The position numbers and the translations under genes are program-made. From Anadara kagoshimensis (Eukaryota; Mollusca; Bivalvia; Arcoida; Arcidae), in the NCBI GenBank assembly GCA_021292105.1, contig CM037871.1:33806997-33870996 (forward strand): 64,000 nucleotides of DNA, read 5' to 3'. The notes beneath the pieces were generated by a model that searched no databases, was not told where the DNA came from, and saw only the letters and a list, made by a program, of their open reading frames with translations. This document shows, piece after piece, positions 35,634-44,904 of the stretch; the first letter of the stretch is position 1, and each line of letters starts with the position of its first letter.

Positions 35634-38600
35634 CTAAAATATAACATCAATAGAACATATGATTACAAATCAAACACACACACATACAGGCACAATCCCA
35701 AAACTAAAACTTTGAAAACTGACAAAATTAAAAACTTGACCTTCCTATTAGGGGTTAATATCGGATGATCTGAAAGGCAAATATTACCAATGCTCGCTCC
35801 ATATATAGGGGTGATTCTAACCAAGATCTGACAATTGTTGTTTCTTTTCGCAAAGCACTCCGCATTCAGAGATGAAAGTCATCGTATACTTCGGAATAGA
35901 CCTTAAAACCCGATAGCCCGTGTCACGGTAGGTTTCGCTCATTAAATACCCCCTTTCTGCGTATTGCCATAAGCGCATTGCAAACGTCAAAATCTCTGTC
36001 ACTTATATCTGGTGAAATAATCAAAAACAAACATACTAACCCATGTCTGAATCACAATCCAGAAGCAAAGTAAAAACTTTGGAACTGACAAGTTAGGTTA
36101 GATACCTGAACTTCCACCAGGGAAGTGATGCCGGGTGCTCCGGAAGGGTAGGCACCTCCTGTTTGGCTAGCTACAACCGCCACGTGTGTATAAATAAAAT
36201 ATTTTTGACTTGGACGTTAACCCCATTTGATCAATCATTGACTAGTACCACATTTGTTTTATGCCTTGCACTCTTCATCTGAGACGATACTCTTTACCAA
36301 ATAAAAATTAAGTATATGTCGAATGAGCAAGAAATGCTTATGCCTAAACATTTGAAGTGTGGATTTTTTTAATTAGTCTAGAAATTCCCATACATAAAAA
36401 AGGTTTCATTGAGTTAATGCTGCATTGACATGTCTTGTAAGTTGTTAGGCAACACGAAATTCATCACCAAATAAAAATTCAAATGTTCATGCTTAAACGA
36501 TTACAATTGATTAAACTATAGCTGAGCATTTCCCATATGAAAATATGCAAAAATCACTCAAGGTCAAAATGCAATAATTCGATTCTAAAAAAACTCAAAG
36601 TAAAAATGCAATTAAATCATGTTGTTCTATGTTCCCTTATAGAGAAGCACTGATCCTGATACCGGTAATAAATCTCCCGATAGTACTTCTAACTCTAAAT
36701 CATATATATTAATTACCTTTTAATTTCTGTTGTAAGGAATATCTTACTTGTCGTTCTTTTTCTAGTTCGTTATTCATTGATTCTGTAACAGATAAAATAC
36801 ATAGATAAAGACTTACTTCTTTTTCTTCACTGTATCCGTTTGTACAAATTGTTAGATAACCGACAAATAAATGTATAACACTTCACTTCATAAACCAATG
36901 CAGCAAGATCACAAATAACAAACAAACATACCAGTTCATGTTCAAATCACAATAAAAAAAATAAAATGACAAATTTATCAAGGCCCTCAAAAAGTTTTAT
37001 GGCCGTCATCACAGTATTGTTGACAAGTTTGACGTATCTGTGTCCAGGATTGCCCTGGAGATTTTTGACGTCTCATAGTTCCATGTTCCTTTCACACAAT
37101 TTTGATTACACACGTGGCGGGTGTAGCTAGCTAAACAGGAGGTGCTTACCCTTCCGGAGCACCCGGCCTCACTTCCCTGGTGGAAGTTCACGTGTATCAC
37201 CTAACTTGTCAGTTCTAAAGTTTTTACTATGCTTCTGGATTGTGATTCGGATATGGATTAGTATGTTTGTTTTTGGATAGTTATACACATCAACTTCTAC
37301 CATAAAAGTAAGACCTTGTGCTCCGGAATGAAAAGAAAATGGTAAAACTATGAGACAAAACAAATATTCAGGATAATTTCGGATAAAGCGAGACATAATA
37401 TTTATCAATAATATTGTGATAAAAGCAATACAAGAGCCTTGACAAATATAGGCGTGAAACATCCCCAAGTCAACAATTCATTTGTGAGCAGTTTGCTTCC
37501 TTGTATAAAATTCCGATCTCTACAATAACATAAACCTATAAATCAACTTTATTTGCCATGATAACGATCCTACAATTAATGCTTGTCATTTTATTTCAAT
37601 AGTTTTAAATTCTAAGTGTATGCATTTCATACAACGGCAATAACACTTGACGTAAGTCCTACGGACATAAAATTATTTTAGTCCCAATAACTAGTAATTT
37701 ACTATTTAAAAATCTTTTATATTTTACCTTTCATTAATTCTATATTTCTTTCCACAAATTTTCTTGTTTCAATTTCTTGTTTTAACTGTTCTTGTAATTG
37801 TTCTAAAAAGATAAGGAAATGTTATTATTTATAATCCCTCTTTCCTTGACAAAAAATAGATATCAAGATTTAAAAAGTTTGCTTGAAAACTGTATCGCTG
37901 AGTAATTTGCGATAAATATTATTATGATTACACCATTCTATATTTTTTTTAGAACATGTCGGTTCAGAATCAAAATCAAATCCAAAGCTTTTAAAATTAA
38001 CACCCTTTTTCATCCTGCCTTGAAGGGAGATTCCCACCGAATAGTAATGATATAATCAGATGCCAATGTTTGACCTAAGAGAGTACAGTCAAACCTGTCT
38101 ATAAGGGCCACCTAAGGGAACTAGTAAACGTGGCCTTAATAGGTATGTAGAAAACCCCTGAACTCAGTGAACCAGTGGTTTTCTGTTGTGTTTTTTTCCC
38201 TTAGCCACAGGTTCCAGTTATTTGAGGCGCCGGAGACTCGCCTATCACCACTGTCACTCAGCTGCAATTGCATTTCCAGGGCCACCAGGCGTGGAGGTGT
38301 GACATGTGTTTCGCTGGCAGAACCTTTTTGAAACTGTTAGCATCACTCAAGATTTTATAAGGTGAAACCTAGTGAAATTGGAAACGCCCCTCAAGACCGT
38401 ACCATCATTTGACCCTACATCAAACACACAATACAATGTAAATGTTAAAACCAGTCAAAAGAGACATACAGAACAAGACAGAACATACTAGGGTCACTAG
38501 TTAAAAAATCATCAACTTTGGACGGGCAATGAAGTAAATGTCTAGCAGTGTGATAATATAGTACCATACCACTTTTTATAACATCAGGGCTCGGTTTCAC

Positions 38601-41600
38601 AATCATTTATTAACGTAAGATTTTCCTTAACTTAAATCTGACAAATTAAAAACCTTTATAATTGTTAAGATATAAGGAAAGTTAACATGCCATTTTAAAG
38701 ATTTTATCAAGCTTATGACATCTGCATTGAGCTTTGACAAAAAAATTTATTGTAGTTCAAAAAAGAGCTTTTTAAAATTTGCTAAATTTAAGTTAAGAAA
38801 AAATCTTAGTTAAGGAATGATTGTGAAATCGGAGCCTGGTTCTTAAATATTATGTACTATATTTACCTTTTGTGTATTCGTTGATGTCTTCTTTATTCAA
38901 TGATGACCCATTAAAACAAAGATCTGAAATAGCAAGACATAGTTGTATTAGTCGTTAAAATCTCGATTAAACACTTGGTGGGTGTAGCTGGAGCTCTGAA
39001 GCACCATGCCAACCTTCCTCCCTATTGGAAATCCGTGTGTTTTACTTAAGTTCTCAGTTCTCGTGTTTCTTTCATTTTCATTTTTTCCTAAACACGTGGT
39101 GGGTGTAGCTGGAGCTCTGAAGCACCATGCCAACCTTCCTCCCTATTGGAAATCCGTGTGTTTTACTTAAGTTCTCAGTTCTCGTGTTTCTTTCATTTTC
39201 ATTTTTTTCCTAAACACGTGGTGGGTGTAGCTGGAGCTCTGAAGCACCATGCCAACCTTCCTCCCTATTGGAAGTCCGTGTGTTTTACTTAAGTTCTCAT
39301 TTCCCGTGTTTCTTTCATTTTCATTTTTTTTTCTTAAACACGTGGTGGATGTAGCTGGAGCTCTGAAGCACCATGCCAACCTTCCTCCCTATTGGAAAGT
39401 CCGTGTGTTTTACTTAAGTTCTCAGTTCCCGTGTTTCTTTCATTTTCATTTTTTCTTAAACACGTGGTGGATGTAGCTGGAGCTCTGAAGCACCATGCCA
39501 AACTCCCTCCCTATTGGAAAGTCCGTGTGTTTTGCTTAAGTTCTCATTTCCCGTGTTTCTTTCATTTTCATTTTTTTTCTTAAACACGTGGTGGATGTAG
39601 CTGGAGCTCTGAAGCACCATGCCAAACTTCCTCCCTATTGGAAGTCCGTGTGTTTTACTTAAGTTCTCAGTTCCCGTGTTTCTTTCATTTTCATTTTTTC
39701 TTAAACACGTGGTGGATGTAGCTGGAGCTCTGAAGCACCATGCCAAACTCCCTCCCTATTGGAAAGTCCGTGTGTTTTACTTAAGTTCGCAGTTCTCGTG
39801 TTCCTTTCATTTTCATTTTTTTAAACACGTGGCGGTTGTAGTTATATAAACATGAACTGCTTACCCTTCCAGGGCGCCTTGACTCATTTCTTTGGTGGAC
39901 GTTCGTGTGAGTAACTTTATTTGTCAATTTTCAAAGTTTTTTTTCTTGGCTTTAGCTATAGGTTGTGATATGGACATGTTGTTTTTGACATTTATATAAT
40001 GTAAATGAAAAGGGTTTTATATAAAGTTTTGCCTAATGTCAGTACATGTATCATGGTATCAATGGTTTAAAAAAAAGAATGGGATATAGAAGGCCTGAAA
40101 ATCTTAAACTTCTTCTTGAAATAATACTCATGGCTAAACCTAAATTTGCTTATTTTTTCATGGTTTCAATGCCTGTCTTTGAGTTTATGTTTTGCTTTGT
40201 AATACTGTGTGTGACTATGATTTATCAAACATTTTATTTCCATATTCATTTGTCTACCGTATACAGTTCTATTTTTTCTTGCTATTACTTGTCATCTTAA
40301 GTTCGGAAAGCTAATAATTAATATTAAAGGTTAAAAATAGAATAACAGTGTCTGGCAGTTCGTATTTTCAAAACCATTGAATAAAATATATGCTCATATA
40401 TTTACTGACAGACGTCTGGGGAAACGCAATTACATGTTTTTCCTGGAATTAATCAAATTGCATTGTGTCATTGTATGTTGTATAATAATTATTTATGAAC
40501 CAATTGATGGAGGCCCACTAGAGTCAAATGTATGTATTCTATGGATGTTTGCGAGGCATTATTCATTATGAATTCTATATCTGTTCTTTGAATCATGAAT
40601 AAGCTACAATGTAATTATTACAGTCAAACTGTCTTAGAAGGACACCAGTAACCAGTGGCCTTTATGAGTAGGTGGCTTTTATATACAAGTTTAAGCAATA
40701 TGAATAAAGAACCATTGGATACAATTTCATTGGCCTTTATAAGCAGGTGGTCCTTATATAAAGGTGGCCTTTAAGGCAGGTTGGACTGTATTAACTATGT
40801 TTTAATTTTGCATTGTTAGACGGTCGTTTCGGAATAAATTTCACATTATTAGTGCTCATACCAAAAATTGTGGGCATCCATATTTTTTTAAAATGTTAAA
40901 ATCAGCAAAAAGAAAGATCAAACATTGAAGCTAATCATAACGAAGATATATACAACAGTGGTTACTAAGCAAGCGCAACGAATTTTTTATTTTAATATAA
41001 ATTATATTATCATGAAATGGTAGTTAATTGAATGAGCGTTTAATTATAAAACAAGTTCGGGTAAAACACACTTTCGAATGTCGAAAAAACCGTATTCTTG
41101 TTGTAATGGCATGAGACTGGTGTCTTGCTTCGATTTTAAATTAAAAACAATCATACCGATATATTTTCAAATCACAATCCTAATTTAAAAGTAAAGTCTT
41201 AAAGGTAGTGCAATTTTCAGAATACTGACATACTAAAAAATAAAAAAGACTTACTGAGTGTTGATGGAATGCGAAGCGTTTCCTTTTTAGAGCTGAAGTT
41301 TTCGTTTACATCTCTTTCCTCAGTTTTATTTTCGCTTTTGTGTTCGCTTTCATTATCATTGTTGAACTTGGATTCGTGTTCTGAAAAAATAAATAAATAT
41401 TGAATTTTAAACTATCAATATAACAATTCAATCAGCCTTTTATTGTGTCATGCGCATGCGCTGATGTATTTGAAATATGATCAAAAAAAGAATTTTCAGA
41501 AACTTTGACAAAAATTTTATTAATGGATATCAGAAAATTTGCGGTTGACTCTAAAGACATTTGTGTAATCTTGAACATTTTTTTAAAATCATCAATAGTT

Positions 41601-41704
41601 ATTGCGCCAAAAAACTAATGCCAAAGTCCAGGTGATGCAAAGATTGCCAGCAATCTATTTAACGATATTTGATTTTCATCAGTTTATTTTAAAAAAAGTT
41701 TCAT

Positions 41705-41739
<35 letters not shown>

Positions 41740-44655
41740 GCTAGGTATCATGTTGTTTGTTGTAAAATATAGATAGACTTTTGTAATCATTCGAGTTTCA
41801 CTCATATTCGATGAACAATACCAGTTAAACTGTGCATGTTAACTCTCATAATTCGTAATTTCGAATCAATAAAATCCATCATTTTCAAGAATTTTTAATC
41901 CACTATTTGGTGTTCGTCCAAAGTCGTGGGTTGAAAATAAATCTACATAAAAGACGATTGTAATGTTAGTTACAACTATGGTAATCAAAAACAAACATAC
42001 TAATCCATATCCGAACACAATCCAGAAGCAAAGTAAAAACTTTGGAACTGACAATTAGGTTAGACACGTGAATTTCCACCAGGGAAGTGAGTCCGGGTGC
42101 TCCGGAAGGTAAGCACCTCCTGTTTAGCTAGCTATACCCGCCACGTGTGTAATCAAAATTGTGTGAAAGGAACATGAACATGAGACGTCAAAAATATCCA
42201 GGGCAATCCTGGACACAGAGACATCAAACTTGTCAACAATAAAGTACATCAAATTTAATTGCACTGAATTTTTATATTATTCTCAAACTGCTTTTACTGT
42301 CGAAATATGCGACACTTAAGCTTGTTGTTTGAAGTAACATTTATGTAATCTTACCTCCCGTTTCATGTTCGGAATCTAAATTTTCTTCCTGGAATAAAAA
42401 AAATCATTAAGTTTTAAATTTCTATTTTATTTGTAGTTTTATTTCAGCGAGCTTTGGTAGGCTGAACCATGTTCTACGGTTGCCAATCAAATCTTGAGTT
42501 CAGTTAATGACTTTAGTTTTATATAAATCATCAACTATCAAATTGACACTATTATTTTCTTTCTGGGTTTCTTGTTGCAGTTTAACATAACTTTTCATGA
42601 GAATTAATATTGTAAAATACCTAATATATGTTTCCTTGATTCTGAAACATTAGTCAATCGTTATTAACGCCTGTTTACATTTCTAGACAAACAACTTTTA
42701 CCTGTTCGCTTGACCTTTCAGTTGGACTATTCATACATGGCGATCCACCTGGTATATGGGTAGTTTTAGATTCGTAATTAATACATAATCAATGCATGGT
42801 CCTAAAGATGAAATAAACACATTTGTTCCCTAAATATGAATGTTCTATCCATAATAAATATCTAAAAATAAATAAAGGTCAAGCGGACAGGTCAACGTTG
42901 TTTGCCTATATATAAATACCCAGATGGTTTATGGTTGCATGGTGTTATATATGCCTTCGGGATGCTTTCTAGTTTATATTCAAAATGGAGGACCAAATTA
43001 ATACATATCCAATTCAACTAGATATTTATTAACCCATTTATAGTTTATTACAGAAATCCTTTATTCGGTTTAGAATATCTGTTCTTTATTAAAAATTGTG
43101 ATTTAAGGATGGGCTTTTTTATATTCATTTACCTTTTTGCTCAGATGTGTTTTGTCTTCATCCTTGACACGCTCTTTTTTCTTATCTGATTCTCCTGTTT
43201 TACTGTTTTCTGATTCATTCTGTGAGTTTTTAGATGTCTCGTCATGTTCTACATCGTTCTCGTCACGAATTGATATATTGTCTCTATCACTATATTCATC
43301 GATAATGTTAATTTCTTCGCTTTCATCTTCAGACTCGTCGTGGTTGTCATTGTCAATCTGCGACTTTTTGTCACTTTTATTTTTCCCTACAAGACGAAAA
43401 GCTGAAAATCTTTCTTATTTTCGCTACGAGATGGACTACTTCCGGGTGATGACGTAACAGAGTCATTTTCATGTTCATACATTTCTGAATCATTGTGATT
43501 TTTCATTTCGTTGAACGAATAACAGGAACCGTTTACCCCGTTCCTTGATTGTCTGTTAAGAGGGTTATTCCAAAACATATTGTATGTTGGTAAAATACTC
43601 TGAAGACCCCAAGCTGTGTTTGTCGTATGATGACTGCCTTTCGATGCATCGATGCTACCATCTTTTGCAAATGGGAACCCGATCCCAAATGGAGGCGAGT
43701 GGTTTAACTGTCCAAACTGATATGGCTTTCCCGGAAATGATAACATGGGAAAAGGTGGATACTGGGATTGATACACGGGTTTTGCAACATCCGGTTCCTC
43801 ATACTCAAAACGAGACTTTTTGGTTTGTTCCGCTTCTGGTCCATGTGATGATCTGGAAACTTGAGAAATGATTCGTTTTCTACTCCCTCCATTAAACATG
43901 GCTTTCACATCTTCCCACATTTGCAAAAGTCATCATTTTCAGAGCTACTTGAAAGTTTCAAATGACGGCGCCATGAATTAAAGTTAGCAGCATCAGGATG
44001 ATTGTACTTTGCGTTTGGAGTTCGATGAAAATGAAAAATGAACTTGTTTGGTGAAAAGTACATATTACAATAGGTGCATTTTATACATTTTGCCCTTGAA
44101 CTGTTGTATCTGGACGGCTCAAAGTTGCCCTGGCAACCCCAACCACAGTCATGCTGGACTTCAAAGCAAAAGTTTTCTGGTAACTTTGGTGGTAGTGGGT
44201 CTTCTAGAAATGATTTCACAAGTCGTTCAGCTTCCCGTTTGGTAATCATGCCACATCTCCTGGATGAAATAGGCATTGCGCCTGCGCGCCTTAATATTTC
44301 TAATTGGACTGGTGTACATTGAACACATGTGATACCAAGAGCAACCCGCCTATTGTGAATTTCGTTATAACTGTAACTCTTCAAAAGTGTATTTGATATC
44401 TGAGCCAAGCAAAGTCTCTCTTTACCATCAATAAATAAACAAACAATCTGTACACCGTGAAGTGTTACTGTTGACACTTGGTTTTGACGAAGAGTATAGG
44501 ACCCGTATGTAGCAGGCGTTTTACATCCATTTGATGGTGGTGTTCTTGGAGGGATTTCCAAAACTGGTGCGGATGTGCTAGCTGGAGAACATGGTTGCTT
44601 CAGTATTTTCTTGCAATGTTGGAGACATTGTTCCGTTATCTGTGCTTATTTCACT
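35539..44655 (-). CDS. SKOR: SKI-family transcriptional corepressor (SKOR/CORL/Fussel type), multi-exon gene, 5' end unresolved
   Basis: Nuclear corepressor of the SKI/SNO/DAC family; vertebrate SKOR proteins bind SMADs and LBX1 and repress transcription in neurons (family knowledge). Seen here, in order: a SKI/SNO/DAC domain with the near-invariant run HNRRVALGITCVQC and the run MPISSRRCGMITKREAE; a SMAD4-binding domain with RYNSSRAKCIKC, YFSPNKFIFH and FNSWRRHLKL; WEDVKAMFNGGSRKR just after it, a SKOR hallmark; an acidic Ser/Glu-rich linker; a coiled coil; and a C-terminus reading EAHDALHNFSCKML, very like vertebrate SKOR. Seven exons are visible. The first junction is phase 0 and the other five are phase 1. 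The visible protein is about 630 residues, shorter than vertebrate SKOR1/2 (about 950-1000). Two 1-base deletions break the large exon. No in-frame ATG precedes the DAC domain in it, so at least one upstream exon is expected. Family assignment is very secure; the exact 5' structure is not. Confidence 0.95.
35788..36014 (+). mobile_element. SINE, left part, interrupted by a tail repeat
   Basis: GCTCGCTCCATATATAGGGG, AAAGCACTCCGCATTCAGAG and CCCGTGTCACG are SINE-body words, decayed. It resumes after the inserted tail repeat at about 36190. Confidence 0.65.
36017..36188 (-). repeat. Solo tail repeat inserted into a SINE
   Basis: It runs from AATCAAAAACAAACATACTA to CCGCCACGTGTGT. Flanking sequence on both sides is SINE: the left part at 35790-36014 and the tail TATTTTTGACTTGGACGTTA at 36196-36245. 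So this unit of about 170 bp moved, or was left behind, as a discrete piece. Confidence 0.75.
36190..36245 (+). mobile_element. SINE tail, right part
   Basis: AAATATTTTTGACTTGGACG then TTAACCCCATTTGATC: the terminal part of the SINE interrupted at 36014. Confidence 0.65.
36717..36782 (-). CDS. SKOR: SKOR exon, coiled coil (66 bp)
   Basis: Minus-strand borders CTGTTACAG and AAAG|GTAATT, phase 1 to phase 1. It encodes NELEKERQVRYSLQQKLK, close to the N-E-L-x-Q-E-R-K-A-R-Y-x-x-Q-Q-K-L-K segment of vertebrate SKOR. It is followed directly, in phase, by the terminal exon. Confidence 0.92.
36960..37275 (+). repeat. RT 3' end plus tail repeat, in a SKOR intron
   Basis: Well-preserved copy: GGCCGTCATCACAGTATTG..., then CACGTGGCGGGTGTAGCTAG..., ending TAGTATGTTTGTTTTTG. 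Short frames on its minus strand are repeat artefacts. It abuts an inverted, more decayed copy at 37285-37525, making a tail-to-tail pair in the intron between the exons at 37728 and 36717. Confidence 0.8.
37285..37525 (-). repeat. RT 3' end plus tail repeat, inverted partner, decayed
   Basis: Contains CTTGTGCTCCGGAATG, then ATTTATCAATAATATTGTGA and CAAGTCAACAATTCATTTGTG, in the minus orientation of the same family. Together with 36960-37275 it occupies over half of this SKOR intron. Confidence 0.7.
37728..37802 (-). CDS. SKOR: SKOR exon, coiled coil (75 bp)
   Basis: Minus-strand borders CTTTTTAG and AAAG|GTAAAA, phase 1 to phase 1. It encodes EQLQEQLKQEIETRKFVERN followed by IELMK, a heptad-rich helix matching the start of the SKOR coil in spacing and charge. 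The next conserved segment of the coil was not found in the following intron. Confidence 0.9.
38086..38150 (+). mobile_element. Pogo-like MITE fragment in a SKOR intron
   Basis: TA, CAGTCAAACCTGTC, TATAAGGGCCACC, then AACGTGGCCTTAATAGG; shortened internally. Confidence 0.65.
38588..38836. mobile_element. Foldback MITE in a SKOR intron
   Basis: GGCTCGGTTTCACAATCATT ... AATGATTGTGAAATCGGAGC with long inverted arms; ends 30 bp from the exon at 38867. Confidence 0.8.
38867..38923 (-). CDS. SKOR: SKOR exon, start of coiled coil (57 bp)
   Basis: Minus-strand borders CTATTTCAG and AAAG|GTAAAT, phase 1 to phase 1. It encodes a run ending KEDINEYTK, which lines up with the D-M-T-K-D-E-L start of the vertebrate SKOR C-terminal coiled coil as I remember it. 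It sits between a 122-bp tandem array (upstream in the transcript) and a MITE (downstream). Confidence 0.87.
38970..39823. repeat. 122-bp tandem array (7 units) in a SKOR intron, most units with CACGTG
   Basis: Units begin with AACACGTGGTGG (first unit AACACTTGG) at 38970, 39091, 39213, 39337, 39459, 39583 and 39704, with a spacing of 120-124 bp. They are over 90% alike by eye. Short open frames across it on both strands are repeat artefacts. The unit is a derivative of the dispersed tail repeat: a complete but divergent tail copy abuts the array at 39824. Canonical CACGTG E-boxes are present in units 2-7. It lies between the 41255-41380 and 38867-38923 exons. Confidence 0.9.
39824..39990 (+). 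repeat. Tail repeat bordering the 122-bp array
   Basis: ACACGTGGCGGTTGTAGTTA, CTTACCCTTCCAGGGCGCC, GGACGTTCGTGTGAGTAACT and TGATATGGACATGTTG. Its first third is continuous with the last array unit, which shows the array arose from this repeat. Confidence 0.7.
40621..40788 (-). mobile_element. Pogo-like TA MITE, full length, in a SKOR intron
   Basis: TA, CAGTCAAACTGTC ... GGCAGGTTGGACTG, TA; 168 bp, in the opposite orientation to the others by its internal blocks. It lies beside a decayed hammerhead repeat. Confidence 0.8.
40812..40856 (-). ncRNA. Hammerhead ribozyme motif, strongly decayed, in a SKOR intron
   Basis: Minus strand, so sense to SKOR: GAAAC..GTC survives, but the first core segment reads ATAATGT and the 3' strand of stem I is lost (TAACAAT). 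It would not be expected to cut the SKOR pre-mRNA. Confidence 0.58.
41255..41380 (-). CDS. SKOR: SKOR exon, acidic/charged linker (126 bp)
   Basis: Bordered by TTTTTTCAG and CTCA|GTAAGT on the minus strand. It is open through 42 codons in the phase set by the 34-bp exon (phase 1 in, phase 1 out). The sequence is rich in Asn, Glu, Ser and Lys and ends ETLRIPSTL. Both splice sites are strong. This linker is poorly conserved between phyla, so phase and borders carry the call. Confidence 0.85.
41980..42245 (-). repeat. Tail repeat with adjoining RT 3' sequence, in a SKOR intron
   Basis: A clear copy from AATCAAAAACAAACATACTA through CCACCAGGGAAGTGAG and GCCACGTGTG to ACACAGAGACATCAAACTTG. High similarity to 20467-20740 suggests recent spread. 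Confidence 0.8.
42355..42388 (-). CDS. SKOR: SKOR exon, acidic linker (34 bp)
   Basis: A micro-sized exon flanked on the minus strand by ATTCCAG and GTAAGA. It starts in phase 0, matching the phase-0 donor at 43133, and ends in phase 1. It encodes EENLDSEHETG, continuing the acidic character of the preceding exon. Support comes from canonical borders and phase on both sides; the protein sequence itself is low-complexity. Confidence 0.82.
42684..42907. mobile_element. Same MITE as at 12121, in a SKOR intron
   Basis: Left AGACAAACAACTTTTACCTG, right AAGGTCAAGCGGACAGG then TCAACGTTGTTTGCCT. The inverted termini are about 35 bp. It lies between the large exon and the 34-bp exon. Confidence 0.75.
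43133..44655 (-). CDS. SKOR: SKOR large exon: DAC domain, SMAD4-binding domain, acidic region (two frame breaks)
   Basis: Read on the minus strand in three frames. Frame 1 runs from a TAA at 44646-44648 to a TGA at 43905-43907 and encodes the SKI/SNO/DAC domain (about 44490-44210) and the SMAD4-binding domain (about 44190-43945). Frame 2 is open from about 43926 to a TAG at 43387-43389 and resumes exactly where SKOR proteins continue, with WEDVKAMFNGG. Frame 3 is open from about 43410 to the splice donor AAG|GTAAAT at 43133 and encodes a Lys/Asp/Glu/Ser-rich stretch. Each shift has the same direction, and each can be healed by one extra T in a T4 run (near 43928 and near 43403). The upper boundary is uncertain. 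One candidate acceptor is TTTCAG at 44656-44661; another is GTTCTCCAG just before about 44582, which would avoid the stop and the missing ATG. Confidence 0.9.
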
Positions 44656-44734
44656 CTGAAATATATGATGTGATTTCATAATGTAAAATCAATAAGTTTT
44701 GATTAATGCATTGTCCAATGTTCCTTTCGTTTTC

Positions 44735-44900
44735 GGTTTTTGATTATACACGTGACAGGTGCACTGGCTGAACAGAAGGAGTTTACCCTTCCGGAACGCC
44801 CGGACTAGCTTTCATGTGTTTAACTTAAATTGCGAGTTTCAAAGGTTTTGCTTTTTCTTTTAGATTGTGATTTGGACATAGATGGTATGTCTTTATTTAT
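44735..44900 (+). repeat. Solo tail repeat, just upstream of the SKOR large exon
   Basis: ACACGTGACAGGTGCACTGG, TACCCTTCCGGAACGCCCGG and TTGTGATTTGGACATAGATG in order. About 80 bp from the candidate splice acceptor. Confidence 0.65.
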
Positions 44901-44904
44901 TCAA

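Noticed and set aside
36817..36829. 13-bp micro-exon candidate of SKOR with an excellent donor (GAA|GTAAGT)
   Set aside because: Its length breaks the phase-1 chain between the neighbouring exons, and no acceptor gives an open phase-1 reading. Kept only as a possible decoy or remnant.
38970..39823. CRISPR-like repeat-spacer pattern
   Set aside because: Whole 122-bp units repeat with no unique spacers, in a eukaryotic intron.
38948..39849. Overlapping frames of 60-96 codons on both strands
   Set aside because: They are the 122-bp tandem array read through; the same peptide recurs with unit length and has no gene features.
43137..43457. 106-codon plus-strand frame
   Set aside because: It is the antisense of the SKOR acidic exon; Ser-rich only because the sense strand is Glu/Asp-rich.
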